A DNA stretch of 64,000 nt from DAIQRJ01 sp963708795 (GTDB lineage: Bacteria > Actinomycetota > Actinomycetes > Propionibacteriales > DAIQRJ01): positions 248,001-312,000 of the forward strand of contig CAVPUH010000004.1 of assembly GCA_963708795.1 (NCBI GenBank), in the 5' to 3' direction. Numbering within the stretch: position 1 is the stretch's first letter; the number at the start of each line of letters is the position of its first letter. Made by a program: the position numbers and the translations under genes. The notes beneath the pieces are model-generated. The model was not told the origin of the DNA. It worked only from the letters and a program-made list of their open reading frames with translations, and searched no databases. This document shows positions 44,339-52,546 of this stretch, one piece after another.

Positions 44339-44926
44339 TCAGGAAGTCGCGGTGTCCTGAACGGACTGTTTCGCGTCCGCGGCCTCGGACTTGACGTCTT
44401 GGGCGGCGGTCGTGCCCTCGTCCTTGACGGTGTCGACGGCCTCGGTCGCGGTGTCCTTCAACGAGGCGAGAGCATCTTGAGCCGGCCCTTGGAGGTTCCC
44501 GGCAGCGTCCTTGGCAGCGTCGGTCAGGTCTTGGGCCAGTGGCTGGGCCTTGTCCTTCAGCGCGGTAGCGGCCTGCTGCTCTCTGTCCGTGCTGGGGATG
44601 AGGCTGGCCACCACCAAGCCGAGGCCGAACGCCACCAGGCCGACGGCCAAGGGGTTTCCTTGTGCCTTCTGGACGGCGCTGTGTGGTGCTGCGGACACGG
44701 AGTCGCCGACCGAGGACGCGGTGTCCCCGACCGACGTGGTGAGGTCGGATGCCGAACCCATGACGCGGTCCTTGACGCCAGTCAGCCCGTTGCGGGCCTT
44801 GTCGACCTGGTGCCGTGCGATGGTCGACGGCTTGATCTCGTCGGTGAGAGCGTTCACGTTGCTGCTCAGATTGCTGCGCGTGTTCTCGATCTGGGCGCGA
44901 AGTTCGTCGGGACTCGGGCTGCTCAT
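44339..44926 (-). CDS. DUF3618 protein with LEA-like repeats (copy B)
   Basis: 195 residues: SPDELRAQIENTRSNLSSNV, NALTDEIKPSTIARHQVDKA, the helix GNPLAVGLVAFGLGLVVASL, then amphipathic repeats (DALASLKDTATEAVDTVKDE). It is a near match to the copy at 26828-27418. The ATG overlaps the holin-X stop. Likely membrane-associated stress protein. Confidence 0.86.
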   Translation of the reverse strand: MSSPSPDELRAQIENTRSNLSSNVNALTDEIKPSTIARHQVDKARNGLTGVKDRVMGSASDLTTSVGDTASSVGDSVSAAPHSAVQKAQGNPLAVGLVAFGLGLVVASLIPSTDREQQAATALKDKAQPLAQDLTDAAKDAAGNLQGPAQDALASLKDTATEAVDTVKDEGTTAAQDVKSEAADAKQSVQDTATS

Positions 44927-45333
44927 CGGTTGATCTCCTCGTGGCCTTTAAGTGCGTCTGGGATTCTCTTGACGGTGTCTGCGGTCTGCGGCAGACCCCG
45001 GATCTCTTGGAGCTTGTTGCGGCCCACCACGGCGAGGACGGCGGCGACGACGGCCCAGACTGCGACGACGATGAGCGCTGCCCAGCTGCGTCCCATGCTG
45101 TTGCCGAGCACCCACCAGAGGGCGACGGATAGGAAGAGGAGGACGAAGTGCGCTGCCACCGCCGCGCCGGCGAGCATGCCCGCGCCGGCACTGGCTCGTG
45201 TGACCGATTGTTTGGCCTCGGCCTTGGCAAGCTCGACTTCCTGACGCATCAGGTCCGAGATGTCCTTGGTGACATCAGCGAGCAGCGCACCCGGTGATGC
45301 ATGAGTGGTCGGCTCCGGAGAGCTCGCGGTCAT
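44923..45333 (-). CDS. Holin-X (PF07332) membrane protein (copy B)
   Basis: 136 residues: LLADVTKDISDLMRQEVELA then KAEAKQSVTRASAGAGMLAG, helices AHFVLLFLSVALWWVLGNSM and WAALIVVAVWAVVAAVLAVV, tail RIPDALKGHEEINR. It differs from copy A mainly in the linker. Overlapping stop/start with both neighbours. Confidence 0.86.
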   Translation of the reverse strand: MTASSPEPTTHASPGALLADVTKDISDLMRQEVELAKAEAKQSVTRASAGAGMLAGAAVAAHFVLLFLSVALWWVLGNSMGRSWAALIVVAVWAVVAAVLAVVGRNKLQEIRGLPQTADTVKRIPDALKGHEEINR

Positions 45334-46097
45334 CGGAGAGCACTCGTGGCGGTGGTGCCGGCGGCGGGTGGCGCGGTGTCGCCGAAGGGAACCGGCTCCG
45401 CGTAGATGTCGCGGTCCTGGGCCAGGTCGGCGTGCGAGGTGATCACCGGTGTCTGGGTCGGCCCGTCATCCGGCATCGAGTCGTCGCGCAGGCTTCGCGC
45501 GAACCGGCCCACGAGCAGACCGGCCGCTCCGGCCAGGGCGATGAACGTGCCCGGTCGACGGCGGGCGAAGGCCGTCACGTCGGCGACCACGTCGCCCGGC
45601 TCTCGACTCTCGAGCCAGGACGCGATGGACCTGCTCCGATCACCCGCCTGCCGGACGAGATCGGATGCGACGCCGGACTGGTCATTGCCCTGAGCCATCG
45701 AGTGAAGTTCGTCGCTCAGTGAGCGCAGACCACCGGCCAGCCGCTGCTGCTGATCGCCGACCTGTGAGGTCAATTCGGTCCTGGTCTGCGACAGCAGGTC
45801 CTTGGCGTGCTGACCGGCCTCGGCGGCGACTGTGTTCACCTGGTCCTTGGCGACCTCGGCGACATGGGTGCCCGCATCGACGGCACTGTCCTTCACGTCG
45901 CTGGCACGGTCCTTCACCTCGTCGCGGGTCTCGATGGCCTTGTCCTTCGCCGACGTCGACTCCTCGGCGGGTGCATCGGACCCGCCGCTTGTTGCTGCTG
46001 GCGGCGAATAGGTGGTGGTCGACAGCGGATCCGGCGTGGCTGCGGCTCCTGCAGTGGTGCCGTACCCGGCTGCGTGGTCTTCTGGCGGCAGGCTCAT
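45330..46097 (-). CDS. Amphipathic LEA-like protein (copy B)
   Basis: 255 residues: MSLPPEDHAAGYGTTAGAAA, then AKDKAIETRDEVKDRASDVK, DSAVDAGTHVAEVAKDQVNT, SQVGDQQQRLAGGLRSLSDE and a hydrophobic segment TFIALAGAAGLLVGRFARSL. The amphipathic 11-residue pattern suggests a helix that lies on a membrane or protein surface. This intact copy guides the repair of copy A. Its SigB/SigF-like promoter is just upstream. Confidence 0.84.
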   Translation of the reverse strand: MSLPPEDHAAGYGTTAGAAATPDPLSTTTYSPPAATSGGSDAPAEESTSAKDKAIETRDEVKDRASDVKDSAVDAGTHVAEVAKDQVNTVAAEAGQHAKDLLSQTRTELTSQVGDQQQRLAGGLRSLSDELHSMAQGNDQSGVASDLVRQAGDRSRSIASWLESREPGDVVADVTAFARRRPGTFIALAGAAGLLVGRFARSLRDDSMPDDGPTQTPVITSHADLAQDRDIYAEPVPFGDTAPPAAGTTATSALR

Positions 46098-46138
46098 AAC
46101 GATCCGATCAGCTTGTGGGAGAGATTCTCGATCTCCGT

Positions 46139-46163
46139 ATACCCATTCATGGTTTCCCCAACC
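46139..46163 (-). promoter_or_regulatory. SigB/SigF-type promoter of stress cluster B
   Basis: Minus strand GGTTG (46163-46159) and GGGTAT (46144-46139), spacer 14 nt, about 42 nt before the ATG of the LEA-like gene. Confidence 0.6.
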
Positions 46164-46210
46164 GGCGTTGGGTTCGCGCCGGTACCCCGCGGAGCACCAG
46201 TTCACTGTGT

Positions 46211-46235
46211 GGTTGAGCGATCTGAGATCGGGTAC
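46211..46235 (+). promoter_or_regulatory. SigB/SigF-type promoter of manganese catalase
   Basis: GGTTG at 46211-46215 and GGGTAC at 46230-46235, spacer 14 nt, 71 nt before the ATG. It is divergent from the cluster B promoter, so both could be switched on together. Confidence 0.65.
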
Positions 46236-46305
46236 TCGGAGGATTGACGCACCTGGTGCGTCGGTCTGTTGCGGTTGCGATGGGCATCACCGATGAGGAG
46301 CGTCC

Positions 46306-47246
46306 ATGTATTTGCACACCCAGCAGTTGATCAACGAGATCGCCTCCGACGAGCCCGATCCCGCAGCCGCGAACGCGTTGCAGGAGGGCCTGGGCGGCCA
46401 GTTCGGTGAGATGCGCACGATGATGCAGTACCTGTTCCAGAGCATGAACTTCCGCGGCGACGCCTCGTCCAAGCCGTACAAGGACTTGCTGCAGGGTGTG
46501 GGAACCGAGGAGATCAGCCACGTCGAGCTGATCGGGACCACGATCTCCCGTCTCCTCGACGGCTCACCCGCCTACCAAGGGCGAAGACCGATCCGGTCGA
46601 CAAGCCCGGCGCCAAGGGCGCCACCCCGCTGAAGATCGCGTTGGACACCAGCAACATCCACCACTACCTGGTGGGAGCCCAGGGCGCCCTGCCGGTCGAC
46701 GCGGCGGGCAATCCGTGGAGTGGATCGTATGTGTACAACAGCGGCAACCTGGTGCTCGACCTGCTCTACAACCTGATGCTGGAATCCACCGGCCGGCTGC
46801 AGAAGTGCCGGATCTATGAGATGACCGACAACAAGACCGCCCGGTCCACCATCGCGTACCTGATCGTGCGGGACCAGGCCCACGAGAACGCCTTCGCCAA
46901 AGCCCTGGAGAGTCTGGGCGTCAACTGGGGCTCGGTCCTGCCCATCCCCAAGACGAACGCCGAGCGCTTCCCCGAGGTCAAGAAGCTCGTCGACCAAGGC
47001 CTGCAAAGCGTGCAGTACACGTTCAGCGCCGACAACAAGAGCGACGCCGCGAAGCTCTACCGCGGAGCGTCCCCGTCCAACGACGGCACCGAACTGAGCA
47101 CGGCGCTGATGCCCGAGGGCGTGCCCATCACCATCGCCCCCGAACGACGCGAAGAGTTCTCACCCGGACTCGACCCCGAACTCCTCGCCCTCATCCAGGC
47201 CACCGCCGAGGTCGAGATCAAGGACGCCGACAAGATCGGCTCCTGA
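46306..47246 (+). CDS. Manganese catalase, frameshifted
   Basis: About 314 residues. Glutamates in LINEIASDEPDP, LGGQFGEMRTMMQYLFQSMN and GVGTEEISHVELIGTTIS supply the di-manganese ligands; the rest HHYLVGAQGALPVDAAGNPW, RIYEMTDNKTARSTIAYLIV and IVRDQAHENAFAKALESLGV. One base is lost near 46580. It disproportionates hydrogen peroxide without haem. Its ATG follows GAGGAG. The SigB-like promoter suits a stress catalase. Confidence 0.87.
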
Positions 47247-47356
47247 CCCAGTCCTTGTGACTCCCCATCCGCCGGCCCGCAGCAGCCCAGTCGGCGGGTG
47301 GGGGTCACCCTCGTTGGCGGGCCGGCCAGGCCCCTACTCGATCAGTGAGGTAAGTC

Positions 47357-47800
47357 ATGAGTGTGGTGGAACGGACGATGGCCTGCACGCCGGCCGAAGT
47401 GTTCGCCGTGCTGGCCGACGGCTGGTCATACACCAACTGGGTGGTGGGCGCCGCGCGCATCCGGGAGGTCGAACCGACCTGGCCGCAGCCTGGGTCCAGA
47501 CTCCACCACTCGGTCGGCATCTGGCCAGCCCTGCTCGACGACCACACCCGCGTCCTCCGCTGCGTCCGGGACCAGCTGCTCGAGCTACAAGCCCGCGGCT
47601 GGCCCGCCGGTGAGGCAACCGTCCGCATCGAACTCCGAGCCACCGGCGACTCCACCCTGGTCACGCTGACCGAGAACGCCACCCGCGGCGCCGGCCGCTA
47701 CCTCCCACGACCCCTCCAAGACCTCGGGCTCCACCCCCGCAACGTCGAATCGCTGAGACGCCTGGCCATGCTCGCCGAAGGACGATCCAGAACCGGCTGA
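47357..47800 (+). CDS. SRPBCC-family polyketide-cyclase-like protein
   Basis: 147 residues: MSVVERTMACTPAEVFAVLA, DGWSYTNWVVGAARIREVEP and LHHSVGIWPALLDDHTRVLR, then TVRIELRATGDSTLVTLTEN. Intact in a single frame. GAGGTAAGTC leads into the ATG. The cup is for a hydrophobic ligand, unidentified. Probably a stress-response member like others in the window. Confidence 0.82.
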   Translation: MSVVERTMACTPAEVFAVLADGWSYTNWVVGAARIREVEPTWPQPGSRLHHSVGIWPALLDDHTRVLRCVRDQLLELQARGWPAGEATVRIELRATGDSTLVTLTENATRGAGRYLPRPLQDLGLHPRNVESLRRLAMLAEGRSRTG

Positions 47801-47919
47801 ACCGCGTCCCCCAACGGCGTTGCCCCCATAGGCTGCGCGTCCTCGCGAATCCCGACCGTTCGGCAGTTGTGCTCCGACGCAACGACTAGCACAGCCAATT
47901 CCACCCTCGGAGGATGCGC

Positions 47920-48474
47920 ATGACCGGCCGCCTGTTCGTGATCACCGGGGTGACCGCCTCGGGAAAGACAACAGTCGGGCATGCACTGGCGGACCGGCTA
48001 CCGAAATCCGTGCACGTCGACGGCGACTGGGTCCAACGGTTGGTGGTCTCTGGTGCGGTGGCGATGGACATCCCCGCGCCAGCCGGGGCGATCCAGCAGC
48101 TTCACCTGCGCTACGCAGGCGCTGTGGCGGTGGCCGCGGTCTACCGCCGGGCCGGCTTCGATGTGGTGGTGACCGACAACATCTTCGAAGACGACCTGAC
48201 CGGCGTGCTCGACCTCGCGTTCGCCGACGACGACGTCGATCAGGTGCTGGTCACCGTGTTGTGTCCGTCGACCGATGTGGTGCGTCGTCGGTATCAATCC
48301 CGACCGGGAGGCGGATACACCGACTCTGTCACCGTGGACCTGCTGACCGAAGCGCTCCAGCGCACGCCACGGCTTGGGCTCTGGCTCGACACCAGTCATC
48401 ACACACCCGGCGAGACAGCCGACCACATCCTCGAACACCTCGACCAGGCAGCCGTTGCCCGATCCCGTCACTGA
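47920..48474 (+). CDS. P-loop kinase, chloramphenicol-phosphotransferase-like fold
   Basis: 184 residues. The Walker A is VITGVTASGKTTVGHALADR; HVDGDWVQRL gives an acidic site; FDVVVTDNIFEDDLTGVLDL and VLCPSTDVVRRRYQSRPGGG follow. The family includes small nucleotide or gluconate kinases and antibiotic phosphotransferases, and the substrate here is unclear. ATG 47920 has GGAGG at 6 nt, better than ATG 47914. Confidence 0.8.
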   Translation: MTGRLFVITGVTASGKTTVGHALADRLPKSVHVDGDWVQRLVVSGAVAMDIPAPAGAIQQLHLRYAGAVAVAAVYRRAGFDVVVTDNIFEDDLTGVLDLAFADDDVDQVLVTVLCPSTDVVRRRYQSRPGGGYTDSVTVDLLTEALQRTPRLGLWLDTSHHTPGETADHILEHLDQAAVARSRH

Positions 48475-48538
48475 GTCCAGCCGGCACCGACGTCGACTGC
48501 GGTCGGTGGGGCCACAGGCCCTCTGACCTGCGGGTTTG

Positions 48539-48614
48539 TGGAGCCGACGAGGGGACTTGAACCCCTAACCGCCCGATTACAAGTCGGGTGCGCTACCAAT
48601 TGCGCCACGTCGGC
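48539..48614 (-). tRNA. tRNA-Thr(TGT)
   Basis: The minus strand folds as a cloverleaf of 73 nt plus encoded CCA. The acceptor GCCGACG pairs with CGTCGGC, the D stem is GCGC/GCGC, and the anticodon stem CCCGA/TCGGG has loop CTTGTAA, anticodon TGT. The T stem AGGGG/CCCCT has loop TTCAAGT. TGT reads ACA and other Thr codons. Discriminator base T. Confidence 0.95.
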
Positions 48615-48718
48615 GAAGCCCGGTAAGGGTACCGGCCGAGCCGCGCGCGATCGAACCGGCGACTTGCTGGCGTGACCCGGGAGAGCACGCCGACCGACCG
48701 GGCTGTCAGGCTGGCGAG

Positions 48719-49513
48719 GTGACTGACGACGTCCTTCGGCGCATCGAGACCTACTACGACTTCGTTCCGCGTGCCACCGCCCACACCGAACCGATCGGGC
48801 CCTTCACTCTCTTCGTCGCCGATGTCGGCTGGCCGTTCTACGCACGTCCCGCTGTCGGGGACCGAGAGACTCCTACCGTGGACGACGTGCGTCGGGTGCT
48901 GGATCGTCAACGTGAGCTGGGGATTCCGCAGGCATTCGAGTGGCTGGACGACGTCACGCCCGATGTGTTCCCGGCCGTCGAGGAAGCCGGGTTGAAGGTC
49001 CACCGGTGTCCGATGATGGTCCTCGAGCGTGAGGCCGTCGATCTCCGGGAGGCCGGTGGCGTCGACGTGCGCCTCATCGATCCGACCGAGGTGGATCTCA
49101 TGGGTGCCACCCGTACCTCGATCGGCATGGCGTTCGCGGCCGGGGGTGTCGACGTCGGCACGGATCCGGAGCCGGAGTCGTCGTCGGTCGGCAACGTCCT
49201 CGACCGCGTTCGGGACGGTCTGCTCGTCCAGGCCACGGCCGTCGACCGCAGCACCGGCGACGTTCTCGGCGGCGGGGCGCACGTGCCGCGCCGTGAGGTC
49301 GGCGTCACCGAGCTCGTCGGCATCGGCGTGCGGCCGACCGCCCGTCGACGCGGCATCGGCTTGGCCGTCGCGGGTCTCCTGGCCGCCGATGCCCGCTCAC
49401 GCGGCCTCGCGACCGTCTTCCTGTCCGCCGACTCCGACGACGTGGCCCGGATCTACGAACGTGCCGGCTTCGTTCGGCGAGGAACGTCGTGCATCGCCGA
49501 GCCGCCCGGCTGA
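48719..49513 (+). CDS. GNAT-family N-acetyltransferase
   Basis: 264 residues from GTG. The first 100 residues are a degenerate acetyltransferase lobe (FTLFVADVGWPFYARPAVGD). The C-terminal domain has GVTELVGIGVRPTARRRGIG then LAVAGLLAADARSRGLATVF and IYERAGFVRRGTSCIAEPPG. The RRRGIG loop binds acetyl-CoA. Substrate unknown. No operon partners. Confidence 0.84.
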   Translation: MTDDVLRRIETYYDFVPRATAHTEPIGPFTLFVADVGWPFYARPAVGDRETPTVDDVRRVLDRQRELGIPQAFEWLDDVTPDVFPAVEEAGLKVHRCPMMVLEREAVDLREAGGVDVRLIDPTEVDLMGATRTSIGMAFAAGGVDVGTDPEPESSSVGNVLDRVRDGLLVQATAVDRSTGDVLGGGAHVPRREVGVTELVGIGVRPTARRRGIGLAVAGLLAADARSRGLATVFLSADSDDVARIYERAGFVRRGTSCIAEPPG

Positions 49514-49597
49514 CTGACTGATTGATCGGTACGGCCGTTCGTCCTCTCCGCCCGGGAAGGAGTCGACCGCGCCGACAGGTGGTCATAGGTTGGCCGG

Positions 49598-50276
49598 ATG
49601 GACCTCGTCGATCCCCCGACCGTGCACGACGGCGGCCTGGCGAGCTCCCTGGATGCGGCTCGTGCACGAGCCTTCGTCGGTCGCGCCGTCGAACTGGCGT
49701 CGTTCGCCGATGCTCTAGACGAGTCGTCCAGCAACCACATCGTGTACCTGCACGGCGCCGGCGGCATGGGCAAGACCACGTTCCTCGACGCGTGTGCGCG
49801 ATACGCACGCGACCGCGTTCGAGAGTCGGTCTATCTGGACGCCCGCGACGTGGAGTGCACCGCCGAGGCTGTGACGACCGCCATCACCGAGCGATCCACA
49901 CCACAACACGCGGGGCGGCCGACGTCACCACGTGGCCCGGGGCGGACCGACGCCGGGGTGCTGCTGATCGACGGGTACGAACTGCTGGCCCCGCTTGACC
50001 GCTGGTTTCGCCAGCAGTTCCTGCCGATGCGCCCCGTGGTTCGGTCACGGTCGTGGCGCACGGCCTTCTCCGGCGCCTGACTGGTGGACGGATCCGGGTT
50101 GGCGTCATGTCGTGCGGCTGCACGAACTGTCGAGGTCCGACGCGGCTGAGAGCCACGAACTGCTGTCCCGCATGGGCGTTCCGGATGCCGATCGAGCGGG
50201 GACTGCTCGACTCGCCCACGGCCACCCACTGGTGTTGGCATTGCTCGCTGAGGCCGGCAGGTCGGCTGTGGTCCCG
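49598..50276 (+). pseudogene. ATPase fragment (AAA/STAND-type), C-terminal parts missing
   Basis: ARAFVGRAVELASFADALDE and IVYLHGAGGMGKTTFLDACA (Walker A) then VLLIDGYELLAPLDRWFRQQ (Walker B-like) are the start of a STAND ATPase as found in large regulators. The frame breaks near 50030 and 50080 (two bases lost) and reads on WWTDPGWRHVVRLHELSRSD then ARLAHGHPLVLALLAEAGRS. After about 225 residues the ATPase stops and the next gene begins in frame. Full-length relatives are several times longer, so it looks like a deletion remnant. Confidence 0.6.
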
Positions 50277-50677
50277 ATGCCCGTCGTCAGCAACCCCCAT
50301 CTCACCCTGACCACCTCGGAGGGCCACGTGACCGTCCGCGTCCGCTATGACGTGACGTTCAACGCCTTCGAGCGCAACCTCGCCGAGCTCGGCAAGACCT
50401 GGCACTCGCGCATCACCGTGCACGGCATCGACGGTGGCGTGGTCGGGCCGTCGATCACGGCGGTGGACTTCCGACCAGAACCTTCCCCGTGACGGCCGGA
50501 ACGGTCGACCTGGTCCTCTCCCGCGACGAGGAGGAGGTCGTCGGGCGGGGCGTCCTGCAGGAGGACCCCGCGGGCGACGCCGAGGAACTCAAGGCGAAGA
50601 TCCGCGTGCACTCACTCGAGGTCCTCGAGGAGTTCACCCCGGACAGGTTCACCGATCTGGAAGTGCTGCTCGGTTGA
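50277..50677 (+). CDS. Small hypothetical protein, frameshifted
   Basis: About 133 residues beginning MPVVSNPHLTLTTSEGHVTV, then RVRYDVTFNAFERNLAELGK and, after one lost base near 50483, VTAGTVDLVLSRDEEEVVGR. The ending is KIRVHSLEVLEEFTPDRFTD. It resembles a small actinobacterial beta-rich protein that reads as a standalone gene. The ATG has only a weak ribosome binding site. Family name unknown to me. Confidence 0.6.
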
Positions 50678-50821
50678 GGTCGTCGTGCCCGCGCGACGGG
50701 CGCCACGGGCACGACATGCCGGGCGGCGTCCGTCCATCACGACGGAATCGATACGGTCGTTCCGAACCCGACCAAGGCAGGAGCCACCACCATCGAGCCG
50801 CACACGACCAATCCCGATTCC

Positions 50822-51814
50822 ATGTCCGCCGCCGTGCCGACACCCCTCGGCACGGCCGAGCTCGGCGCGGTCCCGTTCGGCCGCGCCGGCATCCGCGTCA
50901 CGCCGTTCGCCTTCGGCTCCGCGGCCATCGGGCGGACGGAGGTCACCGACGACGTCGCGACCGCCACGGTGACAGCGGCTCTCGACGCCGGCGTCACCTA
51001 TGTCGACACCGCACCGATGTACTCCGACGGACGTGCCGAACGTCGCGTCGGCGCCGCGCTCGCGGGCCGTCCACGAGACAGCTACGTCCTGTCCAGCAAG
51101 GTCGGACGGCTGGTACGGCCGGGCCACCCGGACAGCGCGGGCACCGGCCACGACTGGATCTATGACTACAGCCGGGACGGCATCCTGCGTTCACTCGACG
51201 AGAGCCTGGCCAGACTGGGGGTCGACCACCTCGACATCGCCTACATCCACGACTGCGACCGCCATTGGGACGATGCGATCCGCTATGCCTGGCCGACTCT
51301 CGACCGCCTCCGCAGCGAAGGCGTCATCCGCTCGATCGGCGTCGGCATGACGCAGGCGCCCATGCCCGCCAGGTTCGTGCGCGAGACGACGATCGACGTC
51401 GTCCTGCTGGCCGGCCGGTACTCGCTGATCGATCCCGAGGGCCTCGACGAGCTCCTGCCCCTGTGCGTCGAGCGGGAGGTGTCCGTGGTCGCCGCGCAGA
51501 CGCTGCACGGTGGCCTGATCGTTGGTGGCGATGCGAGCTTCCACTACCGTGCGGTCGATCCGGGCACCCAGGCGAAAGTCGAGGCCATCCGCGGCGTCTG
51601 CCGCCGCTACGACGTTCCGACGGAAGCGGCCGGGTTGCAGTTCGTCCTCGCCCATCCGGCGGTCCGGGCCGTTCTCAACGGGCCGAGCAGCGTGCACCAG
51701 CTCGAGCGGAGCCTCGCGTGGTTCCGGCATCCGATCCCGCCGGACCTGTGGGCGGACCTCCGCCAGGCCGGCCTCATCCGCGCCGATGCGCCCGTCCCGA
51801 CCACAGAGACCTGA
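50822..51814 (+). CDS. Aldo/keto reductase, L-fucose/galactose-dehydrogenase-like
   Basis: 330 residues: VPFGRAGIRVTPFAFGSAAI, TYVDTAPMYSDGRAERRVGA, YVLSSKVGRLVRPGHPDSAG (Lys), IAYIHDCDRHWDDAIRYAWP (His). The DWIYDYSRDGILRSLDESLA loop resembles D-threo-aldose 1-dehydrogenase or L-fucose dehydrogenase relatives. Neighbours (ThuA, sugar isomerase further on) suit a sugar role. It could start a few codons upstream. Confidence 0.83.
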   Translation: MSAAVPTPLGTAELGAVPFGRAGIRVTPFAFGSAAIGRTEVTDDVATATVTAALDAGVTYVDTAPMYSDGRAERRVGAALAGRPRDSYVLSSKVGRLVRPGHPDSAGTGHDWIYDYSRDGILRSLDESLARLGVDHLDIAYIHDCDRHWDDAIRYAWPTLDRLRSEGVIRSIGVGMTQAPMPARFVRETTIDVVLLAGRYSLIDPEGLDELLPLCVEREVSVVAAQTLHGGLIVGGDASFHYRAVDPGTQAKVEAIRGVCRRYDVPTEAAGLQFVLAHPAVRAVLNGPSSVHQLERSLAWFRHPIPPDLWADLRQAGLIRADAPVPTTET

Positions 51815-51821
51815 CAGTTCG

Positions 51822-52524
51822 ATGCCCACCTCCACGAACGCCCCGCGCGTCACTGTCCTCTCCGGTCACGGCCGTTGGGAGGACCGCTGGCACGACCTCC
51901 CGGCCACGTCGCACGCGGTGGCAGGCGCGCTCGACGAGGCCGGCTTCGCCACCACTGTGCTCGGCACCTGGCCGCGGACGCTCGCTGCCCTGGGCGACCC
52001 GGACTCCACGGACCTGCTGGTCGTCAACGCCGGATCCGGACTCGACGGAGCCGTCACCGACCATGACGCCTGGGCGCCAGGCTTCGCGGGGCTCCGTGCC
52101 TACCTCGCCTCGGGCCGGCCGATCATCGGCGTCCACACGGCCAGCAACACGTTCCACGACGTTCCCGAATGGCTCGGGCGGCTCGGTGGGTCGTGGGTGA
52201 CCGGCACCTCGATGCATCCGCCGATCGGAACCGCTACCGTGCATGTGCCGGACGCCGCCCCGCATCCGATCACCGACGAGCCTCGGCGCCTCGTTCGAGG
52301 TATGGGACGAGCGGTACAGCCACCTCGAACGCACCGCCGAGGATGCGACCGTCCTCGCCACCCACGAGCTCGAGGGGTCGACGCAGCCCCTCGTGTGGGT
52401 TCGCGACACTCCGGGCGGTCGCTCGGTCTACGACGCACTCGGGCACGGCATCGAGTCGTACCGCTCACCCCAGCGCCGACGCCTCCTGCAGGCCGAAGCC
52501 CGCTGGGCCCTGCGGCTCGACTGA
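51822..52524 (+). CDS. ThuA-like trehalose-utilisation-family protein, frameshifted
   Basis: About 234 residues: RVTVLSGHGRWEDRWHDLPA, LLVVNAGSGLDGAVTDHDAW, GRPIIGVHTASNTFHDVPEW, GGSWVTGTSMHPPIGTATVH and, after one gained base near 52277, LGASFEVWDERYSHLERTAE then QPLVWVRDTPGGRSVYDALG. ThuA is a class I glutamine-amidotransferase-like fold used in disaccharide pathways. It starts 8 nt after the reductase and is probably co-transcribed. GVHTASN carries the nucleophile position as His-Thr, not Cys, so catalysis is uncertain. Confidence 0.8.
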
Positions 52525-52546
52525 CCCGATGACGTACAACTGACCC

